A stretch of 32,031 bases of DNA, taken from assembly GCF_001426885.1 (NCBI RefSeq), contig NZ_LMFP01000032.1, positions 88,839 through 120,869 on the forward strand, read 5' to 3'. The notes under the pieces were generated by a model. It worked only from the letters and a program-made list of their open reading frames with translations. It was not told where the DNA came from and did not search any database. Each line of letters starts with the position of its first letter. Position 1 is the stretch's first letter. The position numbers and the translations under genes were made by a program. This DNA is from Pelomonas sp. Root1444 (GTDB lineage: Bacteria > Pseudomonadota > Gammaproteobacteria > Burkholderiales > Burkholderiaceae_C). This document shows, piece by piece, positions 24,422 through 32,031 of the stretch.

Positions 24422-25714
24422 ATGCAGCGCAGGGACAGTGCGGCCTTCGTGCCCCTTGCCCCCGACCTCGCACCCGCCGCTGCCTTCCCACGCCGCGCCC
24501 GGCTGCCGCGCGGCTTTGGGCTCGTCATCGGCGCGCAGTTCGCCTCGGCGCTGGCGGACAACGCGCTGCTCATCGTCGCCATCGCGCTGCTGGGCCAGCA
24601 GGGCTTCGCGCCGTGGTGGGCGCCGCTGCTCAAGGTCGGTTTCACGCTGGCCTATGTCGTCTTCGCGCCGTGGGTGGGGCCGCTGGCCGACGCCTTCGCC
24701 AAAGGGCGCGTGATGGCGGCGATGAACGTCGTCAAGATGGCCGGCCTGGCGCTGCTGGCGGCCGGCCTGCACCCGGTGGCGGCGCTGGCCGTGGTGGGCC
24801 TGGGCGCGGCGGCCTACGCGCCGGCCAAGTACGGCCTCATCACCGAACTGGCCGAGCCGGCAGCGCTGGTGAAGGCCAATGGCTGGATCGAGATCAGCGT
24901 CGTGTCGGCCGCGCTGCTGGGGGCCGTGCTGGGCGGCCTGCTGGTAAGCCCGCTCTGGCTGGGCTCGGGGCTGGCCGACCTGTGCGACGGCCTGGACCTG
25001 CCGGCCGACAAGCTGACCGGCTCGCTCGCGGCGTTGCTGCTCATCTATGCCGTCAGCAGCCTGTTGAATGTGGGCATACCGGACAGCGGCCGCCGCCAGC
25101 GCAGCGCAGCGCATGACCCGGCGACGCTGCTGCACGAGTTCCGCGATGCCAACCACCGGCTGTGGCGCGACCGCGAGGGCGGGCTGTCACTGGCTGCCAC
25201 GACGCTGTTCTGGGGCGCCGGCGCGACGCTGCAGTTCGCGGTGCTGCGCTGGGCCGGCGAGGCACTGGCGTTGCCGCTGAGCCAGGCCGCGTATCTGCAG
25301 GCGGCGGTGGCGGTGGGCGTCATCGTCGGCGCAGGTGCGGCGGGGCGCTGGCTGGCGCTGCATCAGGCGCGGCACGGGCTGTGGGCGGGCGTGGCGCTCG
25401 GCTTTCTGATGCCGGTGGTGGCGCAGGTCAGCGACGTGGCGATTGCCGCGGCGGTGCTGGCGGTTGTCGGCGCGGTGGGCGGCGCGATGGTGGTGCCGTT
25501 GAACGCACTGCTGCAGCACCGCGGCGCGACGCTGCTGAGCGCCGGCCGGTCGGTCGCGGTGCAGGGGTTCAACGAGAACCTGAGCGTGCTGGCGATGCTG
25601 GCGGCGTACGCGGGGTGCGAGGCGGCGGGGTGGCCCATCGGCCTGACGCTCAGCGGGCTGGGTGTGCTGGTCTCGGTCTGCATCGCGCGGCTGATCTTGA
25701 AGGGTGCACGCTGA
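24422..25714 (+). CDS. lplT: LplT-like lysophospholipid transporter, MFS
   Basis: This 430-residue inner-membrane protein has about 12 hydrophobic segments. IGAQFASALADNALLIVAIALL, ADAFAKGRVM and AYAPAKYGLITEL match the LplT lysophospholipid flippase family. LplT brings lysophosphatidylethanolamine inward for re-acylation, usually beside an Aas acyltransferase, which is not present here. The start is uncertain: ATG 24422 is chosen, about 30 residues before the first membrane segment. ATG 24380 and earlier codons are in frame but overlap the catalase leader. It lies divergent from catalase and 69 bp from the convergent glycosyltransferase. Confidence 0.85.
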   Translation: MQRRDSAAFVPLAPDLAPAAAFPRRARLPRGFGLVIGAQFASALADNALLIVAIALLGQQGFAPWWAPLLKVGFTLAYVVFAPWVGPLADAFAKGRVMAAMNVVKMAGLALLAAGLHPVAALAVVGLGAAAYAPAKYGLITELAEPAALVKANGWIEISVVSAALLGAVLGGLLVSPLWLGSGLADLCDGLDLPADKLTGSLAALLLIYAVSSLLNVGIPDSGRRQRSAAHDPATLLHEFRDANHRLWRDREGGLSLAATTLFWGAGATLQFAVLRWAGEALALPLSQAAYLQAAVAVGVIVGAGAAGRWLALHQARHGLWAGVALGFLMPVVAQVSDVAIAAAVLAVVGAVGGAMVVPLNALLQHRGATLLSAGRSVAVQGFNENLSVLAMLAAYAGCEAAGWPIGLTLSGLGVLVSVCIARLILKGAR

Positions 25715-25783
25715 CGGGCGCCATCTGGCCGATGGCAGGCTGGCGCTTCCCGGCCGGCCTGGCGGACGACGAAGCCAGGCGGT

Positions 25784-27025
25784 TCAGGCCGCGGGTTGCA
25801 AACCGGCCAGCCGGAAGCTGGGCTCGGCCCGCGCGATCGCCCCTTCCAGCACCAGCTCGAACCGCGCCGTGATGTCGCCCCAGTCGAGGCGCCGCGCGGT
25901 CGCCCGGGCAGCCTCGGCAACGGCAGCGCGCGCTGCGGCGTCCGACACGGCCATGCGCGTCGCCGCGACGAAGTCCGCCTCTCGCCCCGGCCCTGCCAGC
26001 CAGCCATTCACGCCGCTATGGATCAGCTCACCCGCCGCCGCGCTCTCGAAGGCGACGACGGCGCAGCGGCTGGCCATGGCTTCGGTGGTGACATTGCCGA
26101 AGGTCTCTGTGAGGCTCGGGAAGAGGAAGAGGTCCAGCCCCGCGTAATGGGCCGCAAGGTCGTCGCCGCTACGTTGGCCGGTGAAGATGGCGTCCGGCGC
26201 ACGGGCGGCAAGTTCGGGACGCATCGGCCCGTCGCCGATGAAAACGAGGCGTGCGCGTGGCTGCAGCGCCTTCGCCGCCTCGTAGGCGGCCAGCACCACG
26301 CCCAGGTTCTTCTCGGGCGCCAGGCGGCCCACGTAGCCCAGGACGAGATCGTGCGGCCCTGCGCCCCAGCTCTCACGCATCGCGGCGCTGCGGCGTGCCG
26401 GGTCGAAGCGTTGCGTGTCCACGCCTCGGCCCACAACGCTCAAGCGCTCGAAGCCGCGCTCCGCCAGCAGCACGCGCAGCGCCTGCGTCGGCACCATCGT
26501 CGCGTCACAGCGGTTATGGAACTTGCGCAGGTAGCCCATGATGGGCTTGCTCAGCAGGCCCAGGCGGTAGTGCTTGCCGTAAGCGTGGAAGTTGGTGCGG
26601 TAGTCCGACGTGACCGGCAACGCGAGGTGCTGCGCGGCCTGCAGCGCCGACCAGCCCAGCGGTCCCTCGGTCGCGATGTGCACCACGTCCGGCCGCTTCA
26701 ACGACCACAGCTTCACCAGCGTCCGCTTGGCTGGCACGCCCATGCGCAGGTTGGGATACAGCGGCACTGGCAGGCCTTTGGTCAGCACCTCGTCGACGGT
26801 GGGCTGGCCGCTCAATGGCGGCGCCAGCTTGGCCGGCTGCCGCGGGCGGATCAACTGCACGTCGTGGTTGCGGCGGTTGAGCCCGTCGACGACCCGTGCC
26901 ATCGACATGGCGACGCCGTTCACCTCCGGCGGGTAGGTCTCCGTCACCACCGCGAGCCGGCGTGAGTGGCGCGGCGCGGGCAGGTCGTCGACCAGGATGT
27001 CGTCGGCGTCGTGTGCGGTCTTCAT
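25784..27025 (-). CDS. GT4-family glycosyltransferase, probably lipid-linked substrate
   Basis: This 413-residue GT-B glycosyltransferase has an N-terminal acceptor domain (VVTETYPPEVNGVAMSM). The C-terminal donor domain has GYVGRLAPEKNLGVVL, FIGDGP and the E-x7-E type motif in PSLTETFGNVTTEAMAS. Close families (MgtA/PimB-like) transfer mannose, glucose or uronic acid to diacylglycerol or related lipids. ATG 27025 is used; a TTG at 27046 would add seven residues. Neither has a clear Shine-Dalgarno. It diverges from a putative aminolipid operon across 112 bp, in line with a role in membrane lipid glycosylation. The sugar and acceptor are unknown. Confidence 0.9.
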   Translation of the reverse strand: MKTAHDADDILVDDLPAPRHSRRLAVVTETYPPEVNGVAMSMARVVDGLNRRNHDVQLIRPRQPAKLAPPLSGQPTVDEVLTKGLPVPLYPNLRMGVPAKRTLVKLWSLKRPDVVHIATEGPLGWSALQAAQHLALPVTSDYRTNFHAYGKHYRLGLLSKPIMGYLRKFHNRCDATMVPTQALRVLLAERGFERLSVVGRGVDTQRFDPARRSAAMRESWGAGPHDLVLGYVGRLAPEKNLGVVLAAYEAAKALQPRARLVFIGDGPMRPELAARAPDAIFTGQRSGDDLAAHYAGLDLFLFPSLTETFGNVTTEAMASRCAVVAFESAAAGELIHSGVNGWLAGPGREADFVAATRMAVSDAAARAAVAEAARATARRLDWGDITARFELVLEGAIARAEPSFRLAGLQPAA

Positions 27026-27137
27026 GCGCGCATGGTCAGCAGCCAATGCAACAACACGATGACAAGCGGGCCGTCACGCCGATTTCACGCAAGCCGTCCA
27101 CCATCCGCCCCGCTTGCCACCCAGATGAGGACGGGAC

Positions 27138-27755
27138 GTGAACGAGTTCTTTCAAACCCTGAAGACCCAGCGCTGGGACGACCACCGCTACTACCACCAC
27201 AGCCGCATCAACCAGAGCCTGCATCTGGTGAGCGCGCTGAGCTTCCTGGTGTCGTATGCGCTGCTGTTCGTGAACCCGGCGTGGTCGGCGCTGCTGGCCT
27301 GGTGCGTCTCGATGACGACACGGCAGGCGGGTCATTTCTTCTTCGAGCCGCGCGGCTACGACCACGTCAACCAGGCCACCGACGCGTACAAGGAAGAGAT
27401 CAAGATCGGCTACAACATCCGCCGCAAGATCGTGCTGATGTCGGTGTGGGTGGCGCTGCCCGCGGTGCTGTGGCTGACGCCGTCGCTGGGCGGGCTGATC
27501 GAGCCGGCGGTGGGCTTCAACGGCTTCATCGAGGACGTGGGCATGGCCTGGTTCTGCCTGGGCGTGACGGGCCTGGTGTTCCGCGTCGTGCAGCTGTGGG
27601 TCACGCAGAACCTGATGCAGGGCCTGGCCTGGGGCTTCAAGATCGTCACCGATCCGTTCCACGACGTGCTGCTGTACTGGAAGTCCCCGTTCTTCCTGCT
27701 GCGCGGCCAGCTCATCGACCCGATGGAGCACGTCGGCCATCAACAGGCGCACTGA
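27138..27755 (+). CDS. Multi-pass membrane protein, possibly Mpo1/DUF962-like
   Basis: This 205-residue protein has about four hydrophobic segments and conserved-looking histidines: RYYHHSRINQSLH (H20, H21, H29) and QAGHFFFEPRGYDH. The H-x8-H then GHFF-E pattern recalls Mpo1/DUF962 proteins, which are iron-dependent lipid oxygenases, but the match is weak and I do not assert the family. GTG 27138 has AGGA eight bases upstream. It is the first gene of a three-gene operon with the aminotransferase (4-bp gap) and the decarboxylase-like gene, so a lipid substrate is a reasonable inference. Confidence 0.8.
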   Translation: MNEFFQTLKTQRWDDHRYYHHSRINQSLHLVSALSFLVSYALLFVNPAWSALLAWCVSMTTRQAGHFFFEPRGYDHVNQATDAYKEEIKIGYNIRRKIVLMSVWVALPAVLWLTPSLGGLIEPAVGFNGFIEDVGMAWFCLGVTGLVFRVVQLWVTQNLMQGLAWGFKIVTDPFHDVLLYWKSPFFLLRGQLIDPMEHVGHQQAH

Positions 27756-27759
27756 CGCC

Positions 27760-29406
27760 GTGGACGAGACCTTCACGCTTTCGGCGCTCGCCCTCGGTGT
27801 GCTGGCACTGCTGCCCGCGGCCAAGCGGCGCATCGAGCTGTCGCGCGCCAAGCACCGTTCGCTCGCCGGCCATTCGCGCATGGCCAAGCGGCTGGCGCGC
27901 TGGGTGCCGGGCTATGCCTACGACGAGGCGCAGTTCTTCGCGGCCGATGGCGCGCCGGCCGACGTGGCTGCGCGCCGCCGCGCCGCGCTGCAGCGCCTGG
28001 GCGCCGAGTTCGACACGCGCTTTGCGAAGACGCTGGCCGCCACTGAAGCGGCGCGCGAGACCATCTCGGACCTGCGCTTCACCGGCCGCTACCGCGTACC
28101 CTTCCAGTTCAGCCCGGTGCTGCGCGAGCACGTGAAGGTGGGCGCCTTCCTGCAGGCCAGCGCCGGCGTGCAGGTGGAGGACCTGGACGGCAACCGGCTC
28201 TACGACCTGACCGGCTCCTACGGCGTCAACGTGCTGGGGTACGACGCGTACAAGGAATGCATCGACGAGGCGTGGGCCACCGCGCGCGACCTGGGCCCCG
28301 TGCTCGGCGCCTACCACCCCTGTGTTCTGGACGTGCTGTCGCGCCTGAAGGCCATCTCCGGACAGGAGGAGGTGAGCTTCCACATGAGCGGCACCGAGGC
28401 TGTCATGCAGGCCGTACGGTTGGCGCGTTATCACACGCGGAGGAAACGCCTGGTGCGCTTCGCCGGCGCCTACCACGGCTGGTGGGAAGACGTGCAGCCG
28501 GGCCCCGGCAACCCGCTGCCCCCGCGCGAGACCTTCACGCTGCAGGACATGGCCGAGCGTTCGCTGAAGGTGCTGGCCACACGGCGCGACATCGCCTGCG
28601 TGCTGGTCAACCCGCTGCAGGCTCTGCACCCCAACGCGAACGCGCCGGGCGACTCCGCGCTGATCGACGGCAGCCGCCACGCCGCCTACGACCGCGAGGC
28701 TTATACCGCTTGGCTGAAGAAGCTGCGCGAGGTCTGCACGGCGCGCGGCATCGTGCTGATCTTCGACGAGGTCTTCGTCGGCTTCCGCCTCGCACCGGGC
28801 GGCGCGCAGCAGTACTTCGGCGTGAAGGCCGACCTGGTCACCTATGGCAAGACGCTCGGCGGCGGCCTGCCGGTCGGCGTGGTGTGCGGCAGCCGCGCGC
28901 TGATGACGCGCTACCGCGAGGACCGGCCGGCGGACATCTGCTTTGCGCGCGGCACCTTCAATGCGCATCCCTATGTGGTCGCGGCGATGGCGTCGTTCCT
29001 CAAGCGCATCGAGCGCCCCGACGTGAAGGCGCTGTACGACGGGCTGGACGACCGCTGGGATGCACGCGCCGAGCGCTTCAACGCGCGGCTGCAGCAGGCG
29101 GGCGCGCCGGTGCGTGTGGCCAACCTGTCGACGATCTGGACGGTGCTCTACACCCAGCCCGGCCGCTACCACTGGATGCTGCAGTTCTACCTGCGCAAGC
29201 ACGGCCTGGCGCTGAGCTGGGTGGGCACCGGGCGATTGATCTTCAGCCTGAACTACGGCGACGCGGAGTTCGAGGAAGTGCAGGACCGCTTCGTCGCCGC
29301 CTGCGACGAGATGCGTGCCGACGGCTGGTGGTGGACGGCGTCGGAGCTGACGGCGAAAGCCATACGCCGCAGCGTGTTCCGCGAGATGCTGGGCAAGAAG
29401 TTCTGA
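27760..29406 (+). CDS. Membrane-anchored class III PLP aminotransferase (GSA-aminotransferase-like)
   Basis: This 548-residue fold-type I enzyme has SGTEAVMQAVRLAR (210-223), GAYHGWW, D336 in LIFDEVFVGFR and the PLP lysine K364 in YGKTLGGGLPVG. These match the glutamate-1-semialdehyde aminotransferase subgroup. It is about 110 residues longer than those enzymes. The extension begins with a hydrophobic segment (about 5-20) followed by basic residues, so it looks like a membrane anchor with the catalytic part in the cytoplasm. It is therefore not the haem-pathway HemL. The start is GTG 27760, four bases after the previous stop, and the decarboxylase-like gene follows three bases after its stop. 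A lipid-linked substrate is inferred. Confidence 0.88.
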   Translation: MDETFTLSALALGVLALLPAAKRRIELSRAKHRSLAGHSRMAKRLARWVPGYAYDEAQFFAADGAPADVAARRRAALQRLGAEFDTRFAKTLAATEAARETISDLRFTGRYRVPFQFSPVLREHVKVGAFLQASAGVQVEDLDGNRLYDLTGSYGVNVLGYDAYKECIDEAWATARDLGPVLGAYHPCVLDVLSRLKAISGQEEVSFHMSGTEAVMQAVRLARYHTRRKRLVRFAGAYHGWWEDVQPGPGNPLPPRETFTLQDMAERSLKVLATRRDIACVLVNPLQALHPNANAPGDSALIDGSRHAAYDREAYTAWLKKLREVCTARGIVLIFDEVFVGFRLAPGGAQQYFGVKADLVTYGKTLGGGLPVGVVCGSRALMTRYREDRPADICFARGTFNAHPYVVAAMASFLKRIERPDVKALYDGLDDRWDARAERFNARLQQAGAPVRVANLSTIWTVLYTQPGRYHWMLQFYLRKHGLALSWVGTGRLIFSLNYGDAEFEEVQDRFVAACDEMRADGWWWTASELTAKAIRRSVFREMLGKKF

Positions 29407-29409
29407 TCG

Positions 29410-30324
29410 ATGAAAAACCATGACGCATTGCCCGCACCGGACGGCGGGCTGGATCACGGGCCAAGGCCTGGGTGGTTCAAGCGGCTGGTCGCGCAAGAGG
29501 ATCTGAACTTCCTGCTGACCAACCGCGTGCCCCGCATCGCGCTGACCAAGCTGATGGGCCGCTTCTCGCGCATCGAAAGCCCGCTGCTGACGAAGTTGAC
29601 GATCGCGGTGTGGCGGTGGTTCACCCTGCTGGACCTGAGCGAGGCCAAGCACCAGTCCTTTCGCTCGCTGAAGGACTGCTTCACCCGCGAACTGAAGCCT
29701 GGCGCGCGCGTGTTCGATGCACGGCCCGACATCTTCGCCAGCCCTAGCGACGCCATCGTCGGCGCGATGGGCGTCGTGCGGCAGGGCCGGATCTACCAGG
29801 CCAAGGGCTTCCCCTATTCGACCGAGGAACTGTTCGGCCCGACGCAGGACGCCAGCGCCTTCGAAGGCGGCCGCTTCGTCACGCTGCGGCTGACGTCGGC
29901 GATGTACCACCGCTTCCACGCGCCGGCCGACGGCACGGTGGAGCACGTGACCTATCTGAGCGGCGACACCTGGAACGTCAACCCGGTGGCGTTGAAGCGG
30001 GTGGAACGGCTGTTCTGCCGCAACGAGCGCGCCGTCGTGCGCATGACGCTGGCCAGCGGCCACCCGATCGCACTCGTGCCCGTGGCCGCCATCCTTGTCG
30101 CCAGCATCCGGCTGCATTTCCTCGACGTGCTGCTGCACCTCGGTCGCAAGGGTGCCCACGAGATGCCCTGCGATGCACCGCATGTGAAAGGCCAGGAGAT
30201 GGGCTGGTTCGAGCACGGCTCGACCATCATCGTCTTCGTGCCGCCGGGCTTCGAGCTGGCCGAGGGCATTGCCACCGGCCAGCAGATCCGCGCCGGTCAG
30301 GCGCTGCTGAAGCTGTCGGCTTGA
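29410..30324 (+). CDS. Phosphatidylserine-decarboxylase-like pyruvoyl enzyme
   Basis: This 304-residue protein matches the PSD proenzyme layout. It has LKDCFTRELKPGAR, an Asp in the SPSDAIVG position (D114), YHRFHAPADG (H167, H170), and a self-cleavage site HGST with G270-S271 that would give the pyruvoyl group. The C-terminal alpha chain would be about 34 residues. The true housekeeping psd cannot be excluded, but the tight linkage to a membrane-anchored aminotransferase suggests a specialised decarboxylase or a second psd. The housekeeping motif LGST is HGST here. ATG 29410 follows the aminotransferase stop by three bases. It converges on the broken YdjM-like gene with six bases between. 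Confidence 0.87.
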   Translation: MKNHDALPAPDGGLDHGPRPGWFKRLVAQEDLNFLLTNRVPRIALTKLMGRFSRIESPLLTKLTIAVWRWFTLLDLSEAKHQSFRSLKDCFTRELKPGARVFDARPDIFASPSDAIVGAMGVVRQGRIYQAKGFPYSTEELFGPTQDASAFEGGRFVTLRLTSAMYHRFHAPADGTVEHVTYLSGDTWNVNPVALKRVERLFCRNERAVVRMTLASGHPIALVPVAAILVASIRLHFLDVLLHLGRKGAHEMPCDAPHVKGQEMGWFEHGSTIIVFVPPGFELAEGIATGQQIRAGQALLKLSA

Positions 30325-30330
30325 GGCGCG

Positions 30331-30924
30331 TCAGCGGGGCAGCGAGACGGACCAGGCCAGCGCCGCCAAGGCCACGACCGCCAGGCCTATCCAGGTGAGC
30401 TTCGGCAGCCGCAGGCCGGGGCGCCGCGACGCGCAGATCGCCAGCATCACCGGCCCGAGCACGCCGGCCTCAATGAGCAGGTTGCGTCACAGGTAGACGT
30501 TGCCCCAGTCCAGCCGCCCGGCGCTGGGCAGCAGGCCTTGCGGCAGGACGAAGAGCGCGCCGCTCAGCGGCCACAGCCAAGGCGCCGGATGCACACCGAC
30601 AAGGAAGTCCAGCAGCTCATGCGACGCGGCGGCGGTGAACAAGATCAGCGCCAGCGACGCCCACCCCGCACTGCGCCAACCGCACAGCAGCAGCCAGGCC
30701 AGGCCGGCACTGACCGCCGCAAAGCCGAGGCTGTGCGTGATGCGCGGCTCGACCTGGATGCGCAGCCACCACCAGAGCAGGTAGTCCAGATCAGGCAGGA
30801 CGGCCAGGCCGACGCACGCGGCCAGCAGCGGCAGGCTGCGCACGCGCGGCTCGGGCGAGCAGCGGCAGGCGTAGGCGGTGATACCGGCAGCCACATGCGC
30901 GATCAACGAAGACATGGCCGGCAT
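30331..30924 (-). pseudogene. YdjM/DUF457-like membrane-bound predicted metal hydrolase, interrupted by an in-frame TGA
   Basis: The first 145 codons encode a membrane protein with the DUF457/YdjM pattern: LIAHVAAG, LAVLPDLDYLLWWW, RITHSLGF and SHELLDFLVGVH. A TGA at 30489-30487 then stops the frame after GNVYL. Reading straight on in the same frame gives 52 more sensible codons: RNLLIEAGVLGPVMLA, then a hydrophobic segment ending SVSLPR, then TGA (30333-30331). The joined length of 197 residues is that expected of the family. One substitution (such as TGG to TGA) explains it. It could be a true pseudogene, a sequencing error or a readthrough site. The start is ATG 30924 or 30915. It follows the LpxH-like gene by 32 bp. 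Confidence 0.75.
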
Positions 30925-30956
30925 TGTCCGGCTCGCGCCGGTGCGGGATGGCTGGG

Positions 30957-31826
30957 TCAGCCCACCACTTCAGGCAAGGGCACCGCAGCCTCGGGCAGCG
31001 CCACCACGGGCCTGACCGCCGGCAGCATGCCCGTCAGCAGCGCCGCCTGGTCGCCGCGGTCGATGATCTCCAGCCGCCCATCGTGATGCTCGACCAGCGC
31101 CGTCAGGCTCTCGACCCAGTCGCCGTCGTTGCAATAGAGCACGCCGTCGATCTCGCGGATCTCGGCATGGTGGATGTGGCCGCAGACCACGCCGTGCGCG
31201 CCGCGCTTCTTCGCCTCACGCGCGACCGCATTCTCGAACTCATTGATGTAGCTGACCGCGCGCTTGACCTTGTGCTTGAGGTAACGCGACAGACTCCAGT
31301 ACGGCAGGCCACACTTGGCACGCACGCGGTTGAACCAACGGTTGACCTTCAGCGTGAACTCGTAGGCCAGGTCACCTGCAATGGCCAGCCAACGCGCACA
31401 TTGGATGACGCCGTCATAGAGGTCGCCGTGCGTGACCCACAACCGCTTGCCGTCGGCGGTCAGGTGCATCGCCTCTTCCATCACGTCGACGCCGCCAAAG
31501 TTGTGCGTCAGGTACTTGCGCGCAAACTCGTCATGGTTGCCGGGAATGAAGATGACCCGCGTGCCCTTGCGGGCCTTGCGCAATAGCTTCTGTACGACGT
31601 CGTTGTGCGCCTGTGGCCAATACCAACTTCGGCGCAACTGCCAGCCGTCGATGATGTCTCCAACGAGATACAGCGTCTCGCACTCGACGTCACGCAGGAA
31701 GTTCAGCAACGCCTTGGCCTGGCAGCCGGGGGTGCCCAGATGCAGGTCTGAGATCCAGACGGTACGGACCGACAGCGTGGGCGCGTCGGCGGCAGCGGAG
31801 TCTTGCGTCGTCGGCATGGCAGGCAT
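30957..31826 (-). CDS. LpxH-like metallophosphoesterase (UDP-2,3-diacylglucosamine diphosphatase family)
   Basis: This 289-residue calcineurin-like phosphoesterase has all metal motifs: ISDLHLG (D27, H29), VGDIIDGW (D57), IPGNHDEF, VTHGDLYD and CGHIHHAE. The order and spacing fit the LpxH-related branch acting on UDP-diacylglucosamine in lipid A synthesis. It is about 50 residues longer than E. coli LpxH, with a variable C-terminus rich in Val, Ala and Pro. It may be the LpxH-like paralogue rather than the essential lipid A enzyme. ATG 31826 is preferred because AGG lies about five bases upstream; ATG 31817 is an alternative. Its 205-bp upstream region shows no clear promoter. Confidence 0.88.
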   Translation of the reverse strand: MPAMPTTQDSAAADAPTLSVRTVWISDLHLGTPGCQAKALLNFLRDVECETLYLVGDIIDGWQLRRSWYWPQAHNDVVQKLLRKARKGTRVIFIPGNHDEFARKYLTHNFGGVDVMEEAMHLTADGKRLWVTHGDLYDGVIQCARWLAIAGDLAYEFTLKVNRWFNRVRAKCGLPYWSLSRYLKHKVKRAVSYINEFENAVAREAKKRGAHGVVCGHIHHAEIREIDGVLYCNDGDWVESLTALVEHHDGRLEIIDRGDQAALLTGMLPAVRPVVALPEAAVPLPEVVG

Positions 31827-32031
31827 GCTGCCTGTCTGTCATGACGCGCAAGTGAATGCGCACAGCATGCGCTGACTCCTGGTCGTGCGAGTTTGCGGGC
31901 GCTTCGATAGGCTTCGAAAACGCTGCAGGATGAGTAAGGCCGGGGGTAGCGCGTTGTCGACGACGTTCTAAACTAAATTAAACCGGCGATGCATCCATCA
32001 GATGCAAATTTCCGCCGCGCAAAGCAAAACG

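Overview
The window is high-GC chromosomal DNA with tightly packed genes. It most likely comes from a betaproteobacterium of the order Burkholderiales, near the Roseateles/Mitsuaria/Pelomonas group. The evidence is the tRNA-Tyr/tRNA-Gly/tRNA-Thr/tufB cluster, the large TonB-dependent receptors of the Xanthomonas/Caulobacter type, a kinase-based N-acetylglucosamine (GlcNAc) pathway and the codon usage. The genus is inferred; no rRNA is present.

Positions 1-506 (minus strand) hold a strong stable-RNA-type promoter, three tRNA genes and the first 19 codons of tufB.

Positions 506-19802 are a chitin/GlcNAc scavenging locus. Two TonB-dependent receptors (922-3777 and 5179-7833, plus strand) flank a JmjC/cupin_8-like protein. 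They face a ten-gene minus-strand operon (18161 to 7891): BadF-type sugar kinase, GntR regulator, nagA, SIS-type glucosamine-6-phosphate deaminase, GH3 hexosaminidase, AmpG-like transporter, GH16-like hydrolase, GH18 chitinase, NagX-like membrane protein and a DUF6445-like putative dioxygenase. Eight of its nine junctions overlap or are separated by less than 10 bp. A TPR protein of unknown role (18330-19802) diverges from the operon. In the inferred pathway GH18 and perhaps GH16 cut the polymer outside, receptors import oligomers across the outer membrane, the AmpG-like permease moves them inward, GH3 releases GlcNAc, and kinase, NagA and deaminase convert it to fructose-6-phosphate. The three upstream regions of this locus share arrays of TGG(T) half-sites spaced 11 or 21 bp apart. 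This ties both receptors, the operon and the TPR gene into one candidate GntR (NagQ/NagR-like) regulon.

Positions 19799-21836 carry a predicted DNA-repair pair, a radical SAM/HhH protein and a DUF4130 protein. They sit behind an excellent LexA box inside a 14-bp-arm inverted repeat that directly abuts the start codon. Next come a large HPII-type catalase (minus) and, divergently, an LplT-like MFS transporter.

Positions 25784-30324 look like a lipid or envelope locus: a GT4 glycosyltransferase (minus) diverging from a three-gene plus-strand operon of a His-containing membrane protein, a membrane-anchored class III aminotransferase and a phosphatidylserine-decarboxylase-like pyruvoyl enzyme. 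No pathway I know combines these. The window ends with a YdjM-like membrane gene broken by one in-frame TGA and an LpxH-like metallophosphoesterase (both minus).
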